A DNA stretch of 64,000 nt from Anniella stebbinsi (Eukaryota; Chordata; Lepidosauria; Squamata; Anniellidae), in the NCBI GenBank assembly GCA_029215795.1, contig JARDYH010000006.1, positions 25,435,501-25,499,500 on the forward strand, written 5' to 3'. The notes beneath the pieces are model-generated. The model did not search any database. It was not told the origin of the DNA and worked only from the letters and a program-made list of their open reading frames with translations. Both the position numbers and the translations under genes were made by a program. Shown in pieces: positions 51,933 to 62,964 of the stretch. Each line of letters starts with the position of its first letter. Position 1 is the first letter of the stretch.

Positions 51933-52654
51933 AGCCCTCAGATTGCTAGTTTACCACAAACCCACTTTGTAAAAAGATTGAAAACAGTTTGCCTTGACCA
52001 AAAGAGAATGTGAACTGGCCCCTTTGTAGCCCAATATTTAGTCATAGGTAACACCCATGGAGATCAGCGGGGCTTACTCTCAAGTAAGTGTGCATAGGGG
52101 TGCATTTACATTTCTAAATGGAAGAGACAGATGCTTCCACACTAGCAATTTCTTTGGAATTAATATAATTTATTGCTGTCCTTCCATCATTTTAAAGACC
52201 ATTTTAAGGTGATTTTTCTGACCTTAAATGCCATTGTAGCAGTAGCCTGTCCAGTAGCTTGTACTGGCAAACCACTATGAATGTTACTGACAGGAGGGAT
52301 GATCCATGAGGCATCTGACAATCTTTTGGCCTTAAACCTCAGGGATAAACTGACATTGCCATGTCCTGCATAACTGTGATTTAGACCTTTGCTGATTGAA
52401 AGCTTCAGTCTTAAGACCCTAATGGGACTTACTTCTGAGTCAACACACCTGTGATCTTTCCATTATGGGACTGTTATGGGGAATATAAGCACTTTGTCAA
52501 AGGTTTTAATTCTGATTGTGGAAAACCAATTCTCAGCAGTCCCAAAACGCCCTAGTGTTAAAATGAACAAATGGCGAAAGAACCTTGTTTATCAAGGGAG
52601 ACACAAGAGGCTTTCCAGGATCAAAGCAAGAGTTCATCTAAACTGCATTCTGTT
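51933..52654. other. unassigned
   Basis: No gene or recognised repeat could be supported. Confidence 0.4.
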
Positions 52655-52808
52655 TTCAGCAGTGGGCACTTCATCAAAAACTTTGCTGAAGTCAAGATAT
52701 GTTATGTCCACAGCATTTCCACAGTCCACAAGGGAGGTTACCAGATTAAAAAATGAGATCAGATTAGTCTGGCAGGATCTGTTCTTCACAAATCCATGTT
52801 GGCTTCTA
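52655..52808 (-). pseudogene. CR1 5' segment, inverted
   Basis: The minus strand encodes HGFVKNRSCQTNLISFFN through YLDFSKVFDEVP, the RT fingers/palm region. The next residues expected (HDIL...) begin the adjacent plus-strand piece at 52809, so the two pieces are consecutive in the element but opposite in orientation, as in twin-primed 5' inversion. Confidence 0.8.
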
Positions 52809-53480
52809 GTAAGTGCCCCATGACATTCTGATTCACAAACTAGTGAAAAGTGGGCAAGATGGAACAACCATTAGGTGGATCCAAAGTTGGCTACAGAATC
52901 GGACTCAAAGTGTGCTTATCAATTGAACCTTTTCACACTAGGGGGAGGTAATGAGCGGGGTACCGCAGGGCTCAATCCTGGGCCCAGTGCTCTTCAACAT
53001 TTTTATTAATTATTTGGACGAGGAGGTGCAGGGAATGCTTATCAAATTTGCAGACGATACAAAATTGGGTGGGATAGCTAATACCAAGGAAGACAGAAAC
53101 AAACTTCAAAGTGATTGTGATAGGCTGGATACTTGGCTCAGCAATACTACAAGTGAGAAGGATCTTGGAATTGTGGTAGATTGCTAGCTGAATACGAGCC
53201 AACAGTGTGATGTGGCTGCAAAAAAACCCACAAATGCTATTTTGGGCTCAATGAATAGAAGTATAGCTTCCAAATCACGTGAGGTACTAGTTCCCCTCTA
53301 TTCAACACTGGTTAGGCCCCATCTTGAGTATTGCGTCCTGTTCTGGGCACCACACTTCCAGAAGGATGCAGACAATCTAGAGCGTGTTCAGAAGAGGGCA
53401 ACAAGGATGATTAGGGGTCTGGAAACAAAGCCCTATGAGGAGAGATTGAAAGAACAAGGTATGTTTAGCCTGGAGAAGAA
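52809..53480 (+). pseudogene. CR1 RT, plus-strand segment
   Basis: It starts CCCCATGACATTCTGATTCA and encodes [19 protein letters not shown], the catalytic [10 protein letters not shown] with both aspartates, [15 protein letters not shown] and PLYSTLVRPHLEYCVLFW to MFSLEKN. Stops and a shift near 53185-53215 break it. At 53480 it meets the minus-strand copy at an equivalent region, so its natural 3' end is missing. Confidence 0.85.
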
Positions 53481-55460
53481 TCTGGCTTCCTGTAACTTGA
53501 GCCTATTATTCCGTGTCCTGCATTCTGGGTTGATTGAGAAGAGATCCAGGCCCTCCTCTGTGTGACAACTTTTCAGGTATTTGAAGAGTGCAATCGTGTC
53601 TCCCCTCAATCTTCTCTTTTCCAGGCTAAACATGCCTAGTTCTTTCAATCTCTCCTCATAGGGCTTTGTTTCCACACCCCTAATAATCCTTGTTGCCCTC
53701 TTTTGAACACGGTCCAGATTGTCTGCATCCTTCTTGAAGTGTGGTGCCCAGAACTGGATGCAATACTCAAGATGGGGCCTAACCAGTGCAGAATAGAGGG
53801 GAACCAGTACCTCACGTGATTTGGAAGCTATACTTCTATTAATGTAGCCCAAAATAGCATTTGCTTTTTTTGCAGCCACATCACACTGTTGGCTCATATT
53901 CAGCTTGTGATCTACAACAATTCCAAGATCCTTCTCACTTGTAGTATTGATTAGCCAAGTATCCCCCATCTTGTAACTGTGTATTTGGTTTCTTTTTCCT
54001 ATGTGTAGAACTTGGCATTTATCCTTTTTAAATTTCATTCTGTTGTTTTCAGCCTAGCGCTCCAGTCTTTCAAGATCACTTTGGAGTTTGTTTCTGTCTT
54101 CCAGTGTATTAGCGATCCCACCCAATCTTGTGTCATCTGCAAATTTGATAAGCATTCCCTGCACCTTCTCATCCAAATCATTAATAAAAATATTGAAGAG
54201 CACTGGGCCCAGGACTGAGCCCTGCGGTACCCCACTCGTTATCTCCCCCCAGTGTGAAAAGGTTCAATTAATAAGCACTCTTTGAGTCCGATTCTGTAGC
54301 CAACTGTGGATCCACCTAATAGTTGTTCCATCTAGCCAACTTTTCACTAGTTTGTTAATCAGAATGTCATGGGGCGCTTTGTCAAAAGCTTTGCTGAAGT
54401 CAGGATAATCTATATCCACAGCATTCCCACAGTCCAAAATGAGATCAGATTAGTCTAACAGGATTTATTCTTGACAAATCCATGCTGGCTTCTAGGAAGC
54501 ACTGCATTGTTTTCAAGGTGCTTACAGATTGACTTCTTTATAATCTGCTCCAAAGTTTTCCAAGGGATGGATGTCAGACAGACTGGTCTGTAGTTCTCAA
54601 GTTCCTACTTTTTGCCCTTTTTGAAGATAGGGACAACAGTAGCCTCCTATAGTCATCCGGCACTTCACCCATCTTCCATGGTTTCGCAAAGATAATAGAC
54701 ATTGGTGATAGCCAAAGTGTAGCCATCTTTGCTTATATGTACAGAATGCTGGGAATGCTCGCTCAAGGATGAAGGAAAAATCAAAGTGCGTATGCTGCAG
54801 ATAGAGTCTTGCCACAAGCCTGGTTTCATCTGGTTATAGCATTTGTCTGCCTAATGCAAGGCCATCAGCGCACCTTATCAGAAGCTACAGAATGTACCCC
54901 AGCAACAATTGAAACATGCGCAGTAGCTTTCAACAGTGTGTCAAAGGGCAGTGACTCTCTCGTTGGAATGCAGTGGGTTTTGCTTGTGCTTGCGCTGTAT
55001 AAAGCTGTGATGTAGATCTTATGCTGTATAGTATAAAAGGGGGGGGCTTGCATGCTCCTAGGTGTGACTCTGGTGAGCTGGCAGCTTGCTAGAGTGCACC
55101 CGCTCAGCTGAACGTAATAAAAGTGCGTTGGATCAGATCTTTGGAGTCTGTGCTTCTTAGTGGGAATTGGCATATCTCCTAGGAAAACGAGCCTGTTACT
55201 TTTGGGCAACATTGGTTCTAAGAGTTCTTCTGCCAGTTCCTTTATTACTCTAGAATGTAGTTCGTTGAGCCCTGGAGATTTGAACTCGTTCAAAGAAATT
55301 AAGTGTTCTTTGACCATTTGTTTATCAATCTCAAACTGCAATCGTGCCCTGACAACTTGTACTTCACTTTTTTCAGGGGTGGGGGCCATAGACCTGCTTT
55401 TGAGAGAAGACTGAGCCAAAGTAGGAATTGAGCACTTCGGCCTTTTCTTTGTCATCTGTT
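53481..55460 (-). pseudogene. CR1 LINE, minus-strand copy split by an LTR-like insert
   Basis: From the right: pre-RT region with KMTKKRPKCSIPTLAQSS-like sequence and LNEFKSPGLNELHSRVIKEL (55460-55209), an insert (54706-55208), then IIFAKPWKMGEVPDD, IFKKGKK-like, QHGFVKN, GVPQGS-like, KFADDTRLGG and a 201-codon open stretch MKFKKDKCQVLHIGKRNQ to the C-terminal region (54038-53433). It stops short of the CR1 3' terminus at 53481. Confidence 0.85.
54706..55208 (+). mobile_element. LTR-like insertion in the CR1
   Basis: ACATTGG(T) is present on both sides (54699-54706, 55209-55216). It starts TGATAGCCAAAGTGTAG and ends TTTTGGGCA. It has GTATAAAAGG (55031) and AATAAA (55116-55121), then a GT-rich stretch, an LTR-like layout. 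The 7-8 bp duplication is longer than usual for LTR elements and closer to hAT, so the class is open. It carries no coding region. Confidence 0.6.
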
Positions 55461-58339
55461 ACTTCTGCAGGGCTCCCTCGAATTGGCTCTGACAGTGCAG
55501 CCTCTCAGGTATGCCTGAATCCTCCCAGCCTTTTCTAGCAGGAACTCACAACCCAAGTTTGAACCCAAGATCTTCCGCTGTTCCACAAAGCTCCTCATGC
55601 AATACAGCTGGGTCTGTGGGCTGGTGGGTGACAAATGCCCCTTGATGTGTGCTTCTTTTGTCTGCTGTGGTGGCAATATGGTTAGAGAGCTGCTCTATGG
55701 AGAATGGGTCAGAGGCCTACTGGCCTGCCCTCTCTCTTTTGCCTCTTACATGATCGTAACTGGCCAGGTGAGTTTGGCTTGAATTCTTCCATTCCCCTGG
55801 CAAGGCACAAACTTGCTGTGCCTATTTTCCATTGCAGACAGTGAATTAATATCTTGGGTGAATGGAGAAGGGTGTGACTTCCCTTGCTGCCTGCCCTAGT
55901 CCCCCCCCTTTCCCTATCTGGCAAAAGGTGCCCTTCCCCCTCAAATGGGGTGTGGCCCCTTTGAATACTTTCCTTTTCCCAAAGAGACCTGTGTAGTTGT
56001 CACAGTGCCCCTCCTCCTCCTCCTCCTCCTCCTCCGGGCACTACATGGATGTTCTTCTCTACTCCATGTCCTTCCCTCCCTTTATGTGGGTATTAGCAGA
56101 CTGCGTCTGTGGAGGGGTCTAAGAGGATTCAAAACTCCTGTGTTCAGGGATTGTTGGAGGCTTTCACTTGCTGGGTCCAGAGGTTTTCTCATGCTAGCGG
56201 GCTGTGCTTTGTGTGTGTGGTAGAGTAGGATGATGTCATAGAGGCAGCTCCCGGGCACCATGTGTGGATTGGCTCAATCCATACATGGCTAATATGGCTG
56301 TCACCAGCCAGCCACGCGATGATTGGTGTGTGCTGGCAGTGTTGCCATGGTTACTGGAGGAGCAGCCGGCAGAGTTGCTGTGTTCTCTTTAGTATCATCT
56401 GCTGTTGTTTTCTTCTCCGCTTTGCTGCTGGGAGTGCATAGGATCTCAATTAAACTACATTGTTGTTACACTGGTGTGTGTGGCCATTCGTGTATCTTGG
56501 GCCATAGCACTCCTATGATCATGCACATATATTTATATGCATATGTCTTGTACTAGAGATAAATTGATTGCAAGATGCAGCCACTTGGCAATTTAACTTC
56601 TTGAGACCCTGGGGAGAGAACTGAGGAAGAATGACAGTTCTAACAACTCATACTGGCATTGTTTTTAACAAGGTATCTCCAAACAGGCAAAAATTGAAAC
56701 AGGGACTAGGAAATTCAGACTGTCTCTGCTAACCAGCAGCAGCTGGAATAGGCTATTAATAAGTCTATGTTCCTGTGATCATTTTTGGGCTCCAACCACC
56801 CAAACCCATGAGCCCCACAACCAATTAGTGCAACTTCCTCTGTTTTCATCACATTGTTCAGGGGCCATGTCAGATACTTGTTCCCCCATGAAATCTGACT
56901 TGGGAAAATGGAAATAGACCAGGGGGAGGGTGCAGGGAATAATGTACCCAGGAGGTAATGCTTATCTCTGTCTTGTGCAAAAAAGCTTTACCTGCTGATG
57001 TCTGCAGGGGGGCAGGAGCAAGCTGAGCCTCTTTTTTCCTATCGGCTGGCAACTGTAATTGGCAATATTTTAGGGAGAACACAGCCCTGTGAAAATGTAG
57101 CCCTTCACTGATTAAAGGTTAGCTCTGCATTGAGCCATGCTTCAAGTGTAACTATGCAGAGCTCCAGCAGCCTAGTGAGTAGGTCACATGTGTATATGAA
57201 TGAGTGCCTATATAAGGAGCTTGGCTGTGGCTGTACTAATGAGGCTGGATGGGACCAGCACGCTGCCTCCTGTGTGGGGAAAGACAGATGGGGCTTCATT
57301 CCCACAATTGAATTTCCAGTCTACTCATGGTGGGTGGGTGCGCTTCCCCTGCCATCTTCCTGGGCCCTGTCCAATTGCAAATAATGGATGGGTCTCCTGG
57401 CTAATGGGATATTGATGTGGCAGTACCAGGAGCTCTGCTTTTGCAGCTGCTGCTTAATTGCTGGCTCTGACTGATCACATGCATTTGGCTGCTAACCGCA
57501 CTCTCTAAGAGTATAGGGAAGATAGGAGAGGCACCATATTAAAATCAAATGTGAAAAGGAACAAAAGGGGAAGAGGACAGGAGCAGGGGACAGAGTGATT
57601 CAGAAGGTTTTGCCCCTGCTCCACTTAGGGATATAGGGAGACAGAACAAGTGTTAGTAGGAGTTTTCAGCCATTCACTTGCCCCCCCCCCCTCTGATGGG
57701 AGCAGCGGTCGGGGTGGGGAACATTCAATCCCTAGGCTGCGTGCTGCTAGGGATTATTAATAGCAGCAGCTCTTGCCACATGCATTGTGAAATACATTCG
57801 TGGATAACGCAGGAGAACAATGGGGAGCTGCAAGCAGCTTAGGCAAGCGGCTTTGGCTGGGTGTACAGCTGGCTGCCTTGCTTGCTGTGTAATTACAGGC
57901 AGATCTGAAGGCTGAGAGAAGTAGGTAGAAAGGCACAGATGGAGAGACTTAAATAAGATAGTACAGAAGCCCTTAGCAACCATACCAGGGGGAAAGCTAG
58001 CTGAGTAGAGGGTGCTCACCAGGCAGGGCGAGCTGGTGCACTTTCTGGTGGCCCAGGTTTTTGTTTTGTTTTGTTTAGCATTTAACAAATTGTTTTATAT
58101 CAAAATTCAAGATTTCTGACAAATTTGATACAATTTGCAGTAAATCACTGGCCTGAAGTCAACAGTTATAAAGCCTGAAGAATATTAGGTGATTAGAGTG
58201 AATGTATCAGGAAAGTAATTGTTTTGGATACAGGACTTCTGGGCATTAATGCTGTGGTTCACCTAGAAATTGTGGGTGCTTTCAGACAAGGCTTTTATTG
58301 CCCCAAAGCTCTGCCTCATTCACAGAATTTTATGGAGAA
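55461..58339. other. unassigned
   Basis: A (CCT)n run lies at about 56008-56035. 56250-56515 has ATTAAA followed by a GTGTGTGTGG stretch and could be an old LTR end, but I cannot support it. ORFs up to 113 codons lack motifs. Confidence 0.4.
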
Positions 58340-58421
58340 CCAGACATTTATTTATTTATTTACTGCATTTCTATACCACCCAAAAGCTGAAGCTCTCTGG
58401 GCAGTTTACAACAATTAAAAC

Positions 58422-60229
58422 TAGGGGTGTGCACGGACCCCCCGGATCGGATCGGGACCCGGATCGGGACCTCCAATTTTGTCCAGGACAGGTTCGGACA
58501 AAATCGGAGGCCCCCCGGACCGGATCGAGTCCGATCCCGACCCAAAAATCGTACATTTTTGGATCGGCCGCCATTTTTTTCCCCATAGACTTGCATTGCA
58601 ATGCAAGTCTATGAGGAAAAAATGGCGGTGGGTGGGTAAGGGGGGGCCTAACTCCCTCCCCCCCGGGGCCGTCCGCTGTGGACGGCCCCGGCAGGTAAAC
58701 CCCCTCCCCCGCGCTCCCTACCCCCCCTGGGGCCGCCCGCTTCCATCCGCTGGCGCCCGCGGGCGCCAGCGGATAGAAGCGGATGGCTCCGGGGGGGGGG
58801 TAAGCCCCCTTCCCCGCCACTGCTTACCTTCTCGGCCCGTCCGGCGCCGGCGGCTACTACCAGCGGGCTCCGCGGCCTACTCTCGAGTAGCGCGCCGGGT
58901 GATGACATCACCCGGCGCGCCATCCTAGAGCAGGCCGCGGAGCCTGCTGGGAGTAGTAGGCGCCGGCGCCGGACGGGAGCCGCCGGGCCGGGCAGGTAAG
59001 GGCCCCCCTCCCCCCTCCGCGCGCCCCCTCCTCCCCTCCACGCACCCCCTCCTTACCTTTCCGGCCCGGCGGCTCCCGTCCGGCGCCGGCGCCTACTACT
59101 TCCAGCAGGCTCCGCGGCCTGCTCTAGAGTAGCGCGCCGGGTGATGACATCACCCGGCGCGCCATCCTAGAGCAGGCCGCGGAGCCTGCTGGGAGTAGTA
59201 GGCGCCGGCGCCGGACGGGAGCCGCCGGGCCGGAAAGGTAAGGGCCCCCCTCCCCCCTCCGCGCGCCCCCTCCTCCCCTCCACGCACCCCCTCCTTACCT
59301 TTCCGGCCCGGCGGCTCCCGTCCGGCGCCGGCGCCTACTACTTCCAGCAGGCTCTGCGGCCTGCTCTAGAGTAGCGCGCCGGGTGATGACATCACCCGGC
59401 GCGCCACCCTAGAGCAGGCCGCGGAGCCTGCTGGGAGTAGTAGGCGCCGGCGCCGGACGGGAGCCGCCGGGCCGGGCAGGTAAGGGCCCCCCTCCCCCCT
59501 CCCCCCTCCGCGCGCCCCCTCCTCCCCTCCACGCACCCCCTCCTTACCTTTCCGGCCCGGCGGCTCCCGTCCGGCGCCGGCGCCTACTACTTCCAGCAGG
59601 CTCCGCGGCCTGCTCTAGAGTAGCGCGCCGGGTGATGACATCACCCGGCGCGCCATCCTAGAGCAGGCCGCGGAGCCTGCTGGGAGTAGTAGGCGCCGGC
59701 GCCGGACGGGAGCCGCTGGGCCGGAAAGGTAAGGTCCCCCCTCCCCCCTCCGCGCGCCCCCTCCTCCCCTCCACGCACCCCCTCCTTACCTTTCCGGCCC
59801 GGCGGCTCCCGTCCGGCGCCGGCGCCTACTACTTCCAGCAGGCTCCGCGGCCTGCTCTAGAGTAGCGCGCCGGGTGATGACATCACCCGGCGCGCCACCC
59901 TAGAGCAGGCCGCGGAGCCTGCTAGTAGTAGTAGGCGCCGGCGCCGGACGGGAGCCACCGGGCCGAGAAGGTAAGTGCCCCCCTCCTCCCCCCCCCGCTG
60001 TCCACTTTCATCGGCGGGCGCCCGCTGGCGCCCGCCAATGGAAGCGGCGGTGGGCGCCAGTGGGCGCCCGCCGATCCGCCGATCCGCCGAACCGGTTCGG
60101 AGCTTTTTCGGACCGGTTCGGATTGGATCGGCCGATCCAGCTGCGGGATCGGAAATCGGATAATTTATCCGATTTCCCACTGGACCGGACTCGGATCGTG
60201 GATCGGGTCCGATCCAGTGCACATCCCTA
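58422..60229. mobile_element. 1808-bp hAT-like element of GC-rich hairpins
   Basis: ATTAAAAC is duplicated exactly on both sides (58414-58421, 60230-60237). The termini TAGGGGTGTGCAC and the complement of GTGCACATCCCTA are inverted, and subterminal GGATCGG motifs repeat at both ends. The core has five tandem hairpin units. A separate perfect 30-bp palindrome is at 58584-58613 (half-site CATAGACTTGCATTG). No transposase is present, and frames of 130-149 codons are GC-driven artefacts. Confidence 0.9.
58820..59970. repeat. five tandem 242-bp hairpin units
   Basis: The dyad centre GGGTGATGACATCACCC recurs with its GATGAC at 58901, 59143, 59385, 59634 and 59876 (spacings 242, 242, 249, 242). Arms of roughly 100-120 bp include GCGCGCC, TCTAGAGCAGGCCGCGG-like and GGCGCCGGCGCC motifs. 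Between hairpins lie pyrimidine-rich spacers bounded by GGTAAGG on one strand and CCTTACC on the other. Confidence 0.95.
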
Positions 60230-60725
60230 ATTAAAACCATAAAAACCATTCAAAATATAAAACGACAGTATAAAAACATAATTTAAAATACAGTATAAAA
60301 GCACAACCAGGATAAAACCGAGCATCCACGATGAACTGTTAAAATACCGAGAAATAAAAAAAGTCTTCACCTGGCGTCTAAAGGAGCATAATGTTGGTGC
60401 CAGGTGAACCTCTTTGAGGAGCTTATTTCACAGCTGGGGTGCTACAGCAGAGAAGGCCTCCTAGTCTCACTTTCTTTGGCAGGGGCTCATGGAGAAGGAC
60501 CCCTGAGGATGATCTTAGGGTCTGGGCAGGTACATATGGGAGAAGGTGTTCCTTCAGATAACCTGGTCCCAAGCCGTTTAGGGCTTTGAATGTTAATATA
60601 AGTATTTTGAATCGGGCAAAGGCCTGGACCAGCAGCCAGTGAAGCTGGAAAAGGACTGGCCTAATGTGGTCTCGTTGGCCAGTTAACATTAACAGTTTGG
60701 CTGCCCTGTTTTGTACCTTTCACTT

Positions 60726-61329
60726 GTAAACCTCTCCCATGCTTTCACAGAGTTTTTCTGTCTTGATACTTACCATAGAAAATCCAACAAGGAGACAAAG
60801 ACAATAGCTTTACGATGCCTTCTAGCTGATAATTCCTGGAGCCCTCCATCTGAAAGCACCACAAGAAGCATCCAGGCTGCAGTTAGATACTTAAAAATAG
60901 AAAGCATCCTCCAGGTGACACTTCGCCTACCTATTTTATATTTTGCTTTGTTTTCTTTTGCGTACTTAGCCCTTTATTATTGAAGAGGGCAGGTACTATT
61001 CTGTGGGCACTAGTTCCGCGGGCACCAGGGTATTTTTGAAATCATTAAAAACAAACACACATCTAAAATAAAACATCCATTGATTCATTGACCTGGAGTT
61101 TCTGATTTTATAGCCCTATACTAAACTAGCAAAAGGCCCATTCACACAGCAGGCAGTGAGCTTCACCAGATCTCCTTTTTATCAGCCCTGCTCTTCACTT
61201 CATGTCCTCTGACCTCTTCATGTTGTGCTCTCCTACATAACCTCTATCCTCTGTACTGCCTTGCTTGCTGCTCTGCTCTTTGCTGGCTTACTGCTTAAGA
61301 ACATATTAAAGTGACCAAGCCACCACTAT
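60726..61329. other. unassigned
   Basis: A plus-strand 90-codon ORF at 60711-60983 has no recognisable motif. Nothing else is supported. Confidence 0.4.
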
Positions 61330-61765
61330 AGAGGAGGCAGGCTATGAGGTTTGGTCCTGATCCTGCAAATCCCCAAGGTGTTACAGGCATCTCCTGATTT
61401 TTGGTGCACCTGGGATTTTGCTGCTTTCAGAGTTAGGGCATAGGGTTTTCATTGTGCACCAGGTGCCTCCTCAGTAGAGGAGGCTGGCTATGAAGTTTGG
61501 TCCTGATCTTGCAAAACCTCAAGGTGTTATAGGCTTCATCCCCTTTTTGATCGTGGATTGGGTGCCTCCTGACTAGGAGAGCCTGTTTGTGGAGTTTGGT
61601 CCCAATCCAGCAACCTCCAAAGTTTTCTAGGCATCTCCCCCTTTTGGGGGCACTTGGGGTTTTCCCTTCTCTGGAGTATATGTGCAGGGGTTTGATGGTG
61701 GATTGAATGCCTCCTGACTGGTTTTGTCCTGATCCTGTAAACCTCCAGTGTTTCAAAAGTAAAAT
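61330..61765. repeat. degenerate tandem repeat, about four units
   Basis: Units beginning GAGGAGGCTGGCTATGAAG or variants, followed by TTTGGTCCTGATC, CCTCAAGGTGTTATAGGC and GGGTGCCTCCT, start near 61332, 61477, 61573 and 61714. Unit length varies from about 95 to 145 bp. Confidence 0.7.
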
Positions 61766-62382
61766 AGCACCACTGCTCAGGCAAGATGGTTGCAGCAGGA
61801 CAGAGGGTGGGATGGGGTGAGTCAAATTACACACAGTAGCTTAATAAACTACTCACAGTAGCTTATTAGCCCAATTGTGTGGTGGGGATCGTGGGCTTTT
61901 TTAAAAAAAAATACTCTTACCCATCGTGGACTATCATGATATCCTAATATAGCCTTTCTCAGTGCAATGGACAGGAAATAGTCCACTGACGGAGGGCAAA
62001 CTCCATGGCCACCTTTGGGCGACACGAAAGTGCAGTCCATGGAGAGGACTGTCTCCTCTCCATAGCGTTGTCATCCCTCCCCCCCTCTACTCCCTCCCCA
62101 CCAAATGGTTGCACTGGATAGTGCTTACCTTACTGGCAGCGCCATTACGGGGGGAGGAACGGAGAGGTTCCTGGTGGTGGAGGAATCCGATCTTCTGTCA
62201 ATATGACAGAGGGCTGAAGGAAGAAGTTCTGGCCCATCCCTGTCTCCTGTTGACAGAAAATCAGATTCGCCGCCGCTGTCGCCAGGTACCCGGGATGCTT
62301 GTGTCTCCCCTGTCAGGGTTAAGCGAGGCACCTGGGGTTGCCAGTGAGGGAGCCTTTGCGGGAGCCAGACTGAAAACAACAG
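61766..62382. other. unassigned
   Basis: The 141-codon plus-strand frame at 61962-62387 overlaps an opposite-strand frame and has no motif. It is not called. Confidence 0.35.
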
Positions 62383-62964
62383 GATGAAATTTAATAGGGA
62401 TAAATGCCAAGTTCTACACCTAGGAAAAAGAAACCAAATTCACAGTTACAAGATGGGGGATACTTGGCTCAGCACCACACTTTAAGAAGGATGCAGAAAA
62501 GCTAGAGTGTGTTCAGACGAGGGCAACAAGGCTGATCAGGGGTTTGGAAACAAAGCCCTATGAGGAGAGACTGAAAGAACTGGGCATGTTTAGCCTGGAG
62601 AAGAGAAGATTGAGGGGAGGCATGAGAGCACTCTTCAAATACTTGAAAGATTGTCACATAGAGGAGGGCCAGGATCTCTTCCCGATCAACCCAGAGTGCA
62701 GGACACGGAATAATGGGCTCAAGTTACAGGAAGTCAGATTCCGGCTGGACATCCGGAAAAACTTCCTGACTGTTAGAGCAATACAACAATGGAACCAATT
62801 ACCTAGGGAGGTGGTGAGCTCTCCCACATTAGAGGCATTCAAGAGGCAGCTGGACAACCATCTGTCAGGGATGCTTTAAGGTAGATTCCTGCATTGAGCA
62901 GGGGGTTGGATTTGATGGCCTTATAGGCCCCTTCCTACTCTACTATTCTATGATTCGATGATCC
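62383..62964 (+). pseudogene. CR1 LINE 3' end with internal deletion
   Basis: It begins like MKFNRDKCQVLHLGKRNQ, then jumps from GDTWLS to the HFKKDA region, losing roughly 100 codons. It continues with METKPYEERLKELGMFSLE, NPECRTRNNGLKLQEVRF and NHLSGML to a stop at 62879. The 3' UTR runs to the CR1 terminus ATTCTATGATTCGATGA. This is the best-preserved CR1 tail in the window. Confidence 0.85.

Larger units (their letters stand above)
58340..60725 (-). mobile_element. L2-type LINE 3' part split by a hAT-like element
   Basis: The left piece (58340-58421: TTTATTTATTTATTTACTGC, AGCTGAAGCTCTCTGGGCAG) and the right piece (60230-60725: CTTCACCTGGCGTCTAAAGG, GGGAGAAGGTGTTCCTTCAG, GCAGCCAGTGAAGCTGG) are continuous L2 3' UTR and RT tail once the 58422-60229 insert is removed. 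Coding remnants are weak. Confidence 0.75.

Noticed and set aside
58371..58928. Overlapping 149-codon ORFs on both strands
   Set aside because: They cross the terminus of the hAT-like element and its GC hairpins; high GC removes stops on both strands.
61962..62387. 141-codon ORF next to the CR1 end
   Set aside because: No motif, opposite-strand ORF overlap, and Arg/Pro-rich composition; chance is likely.
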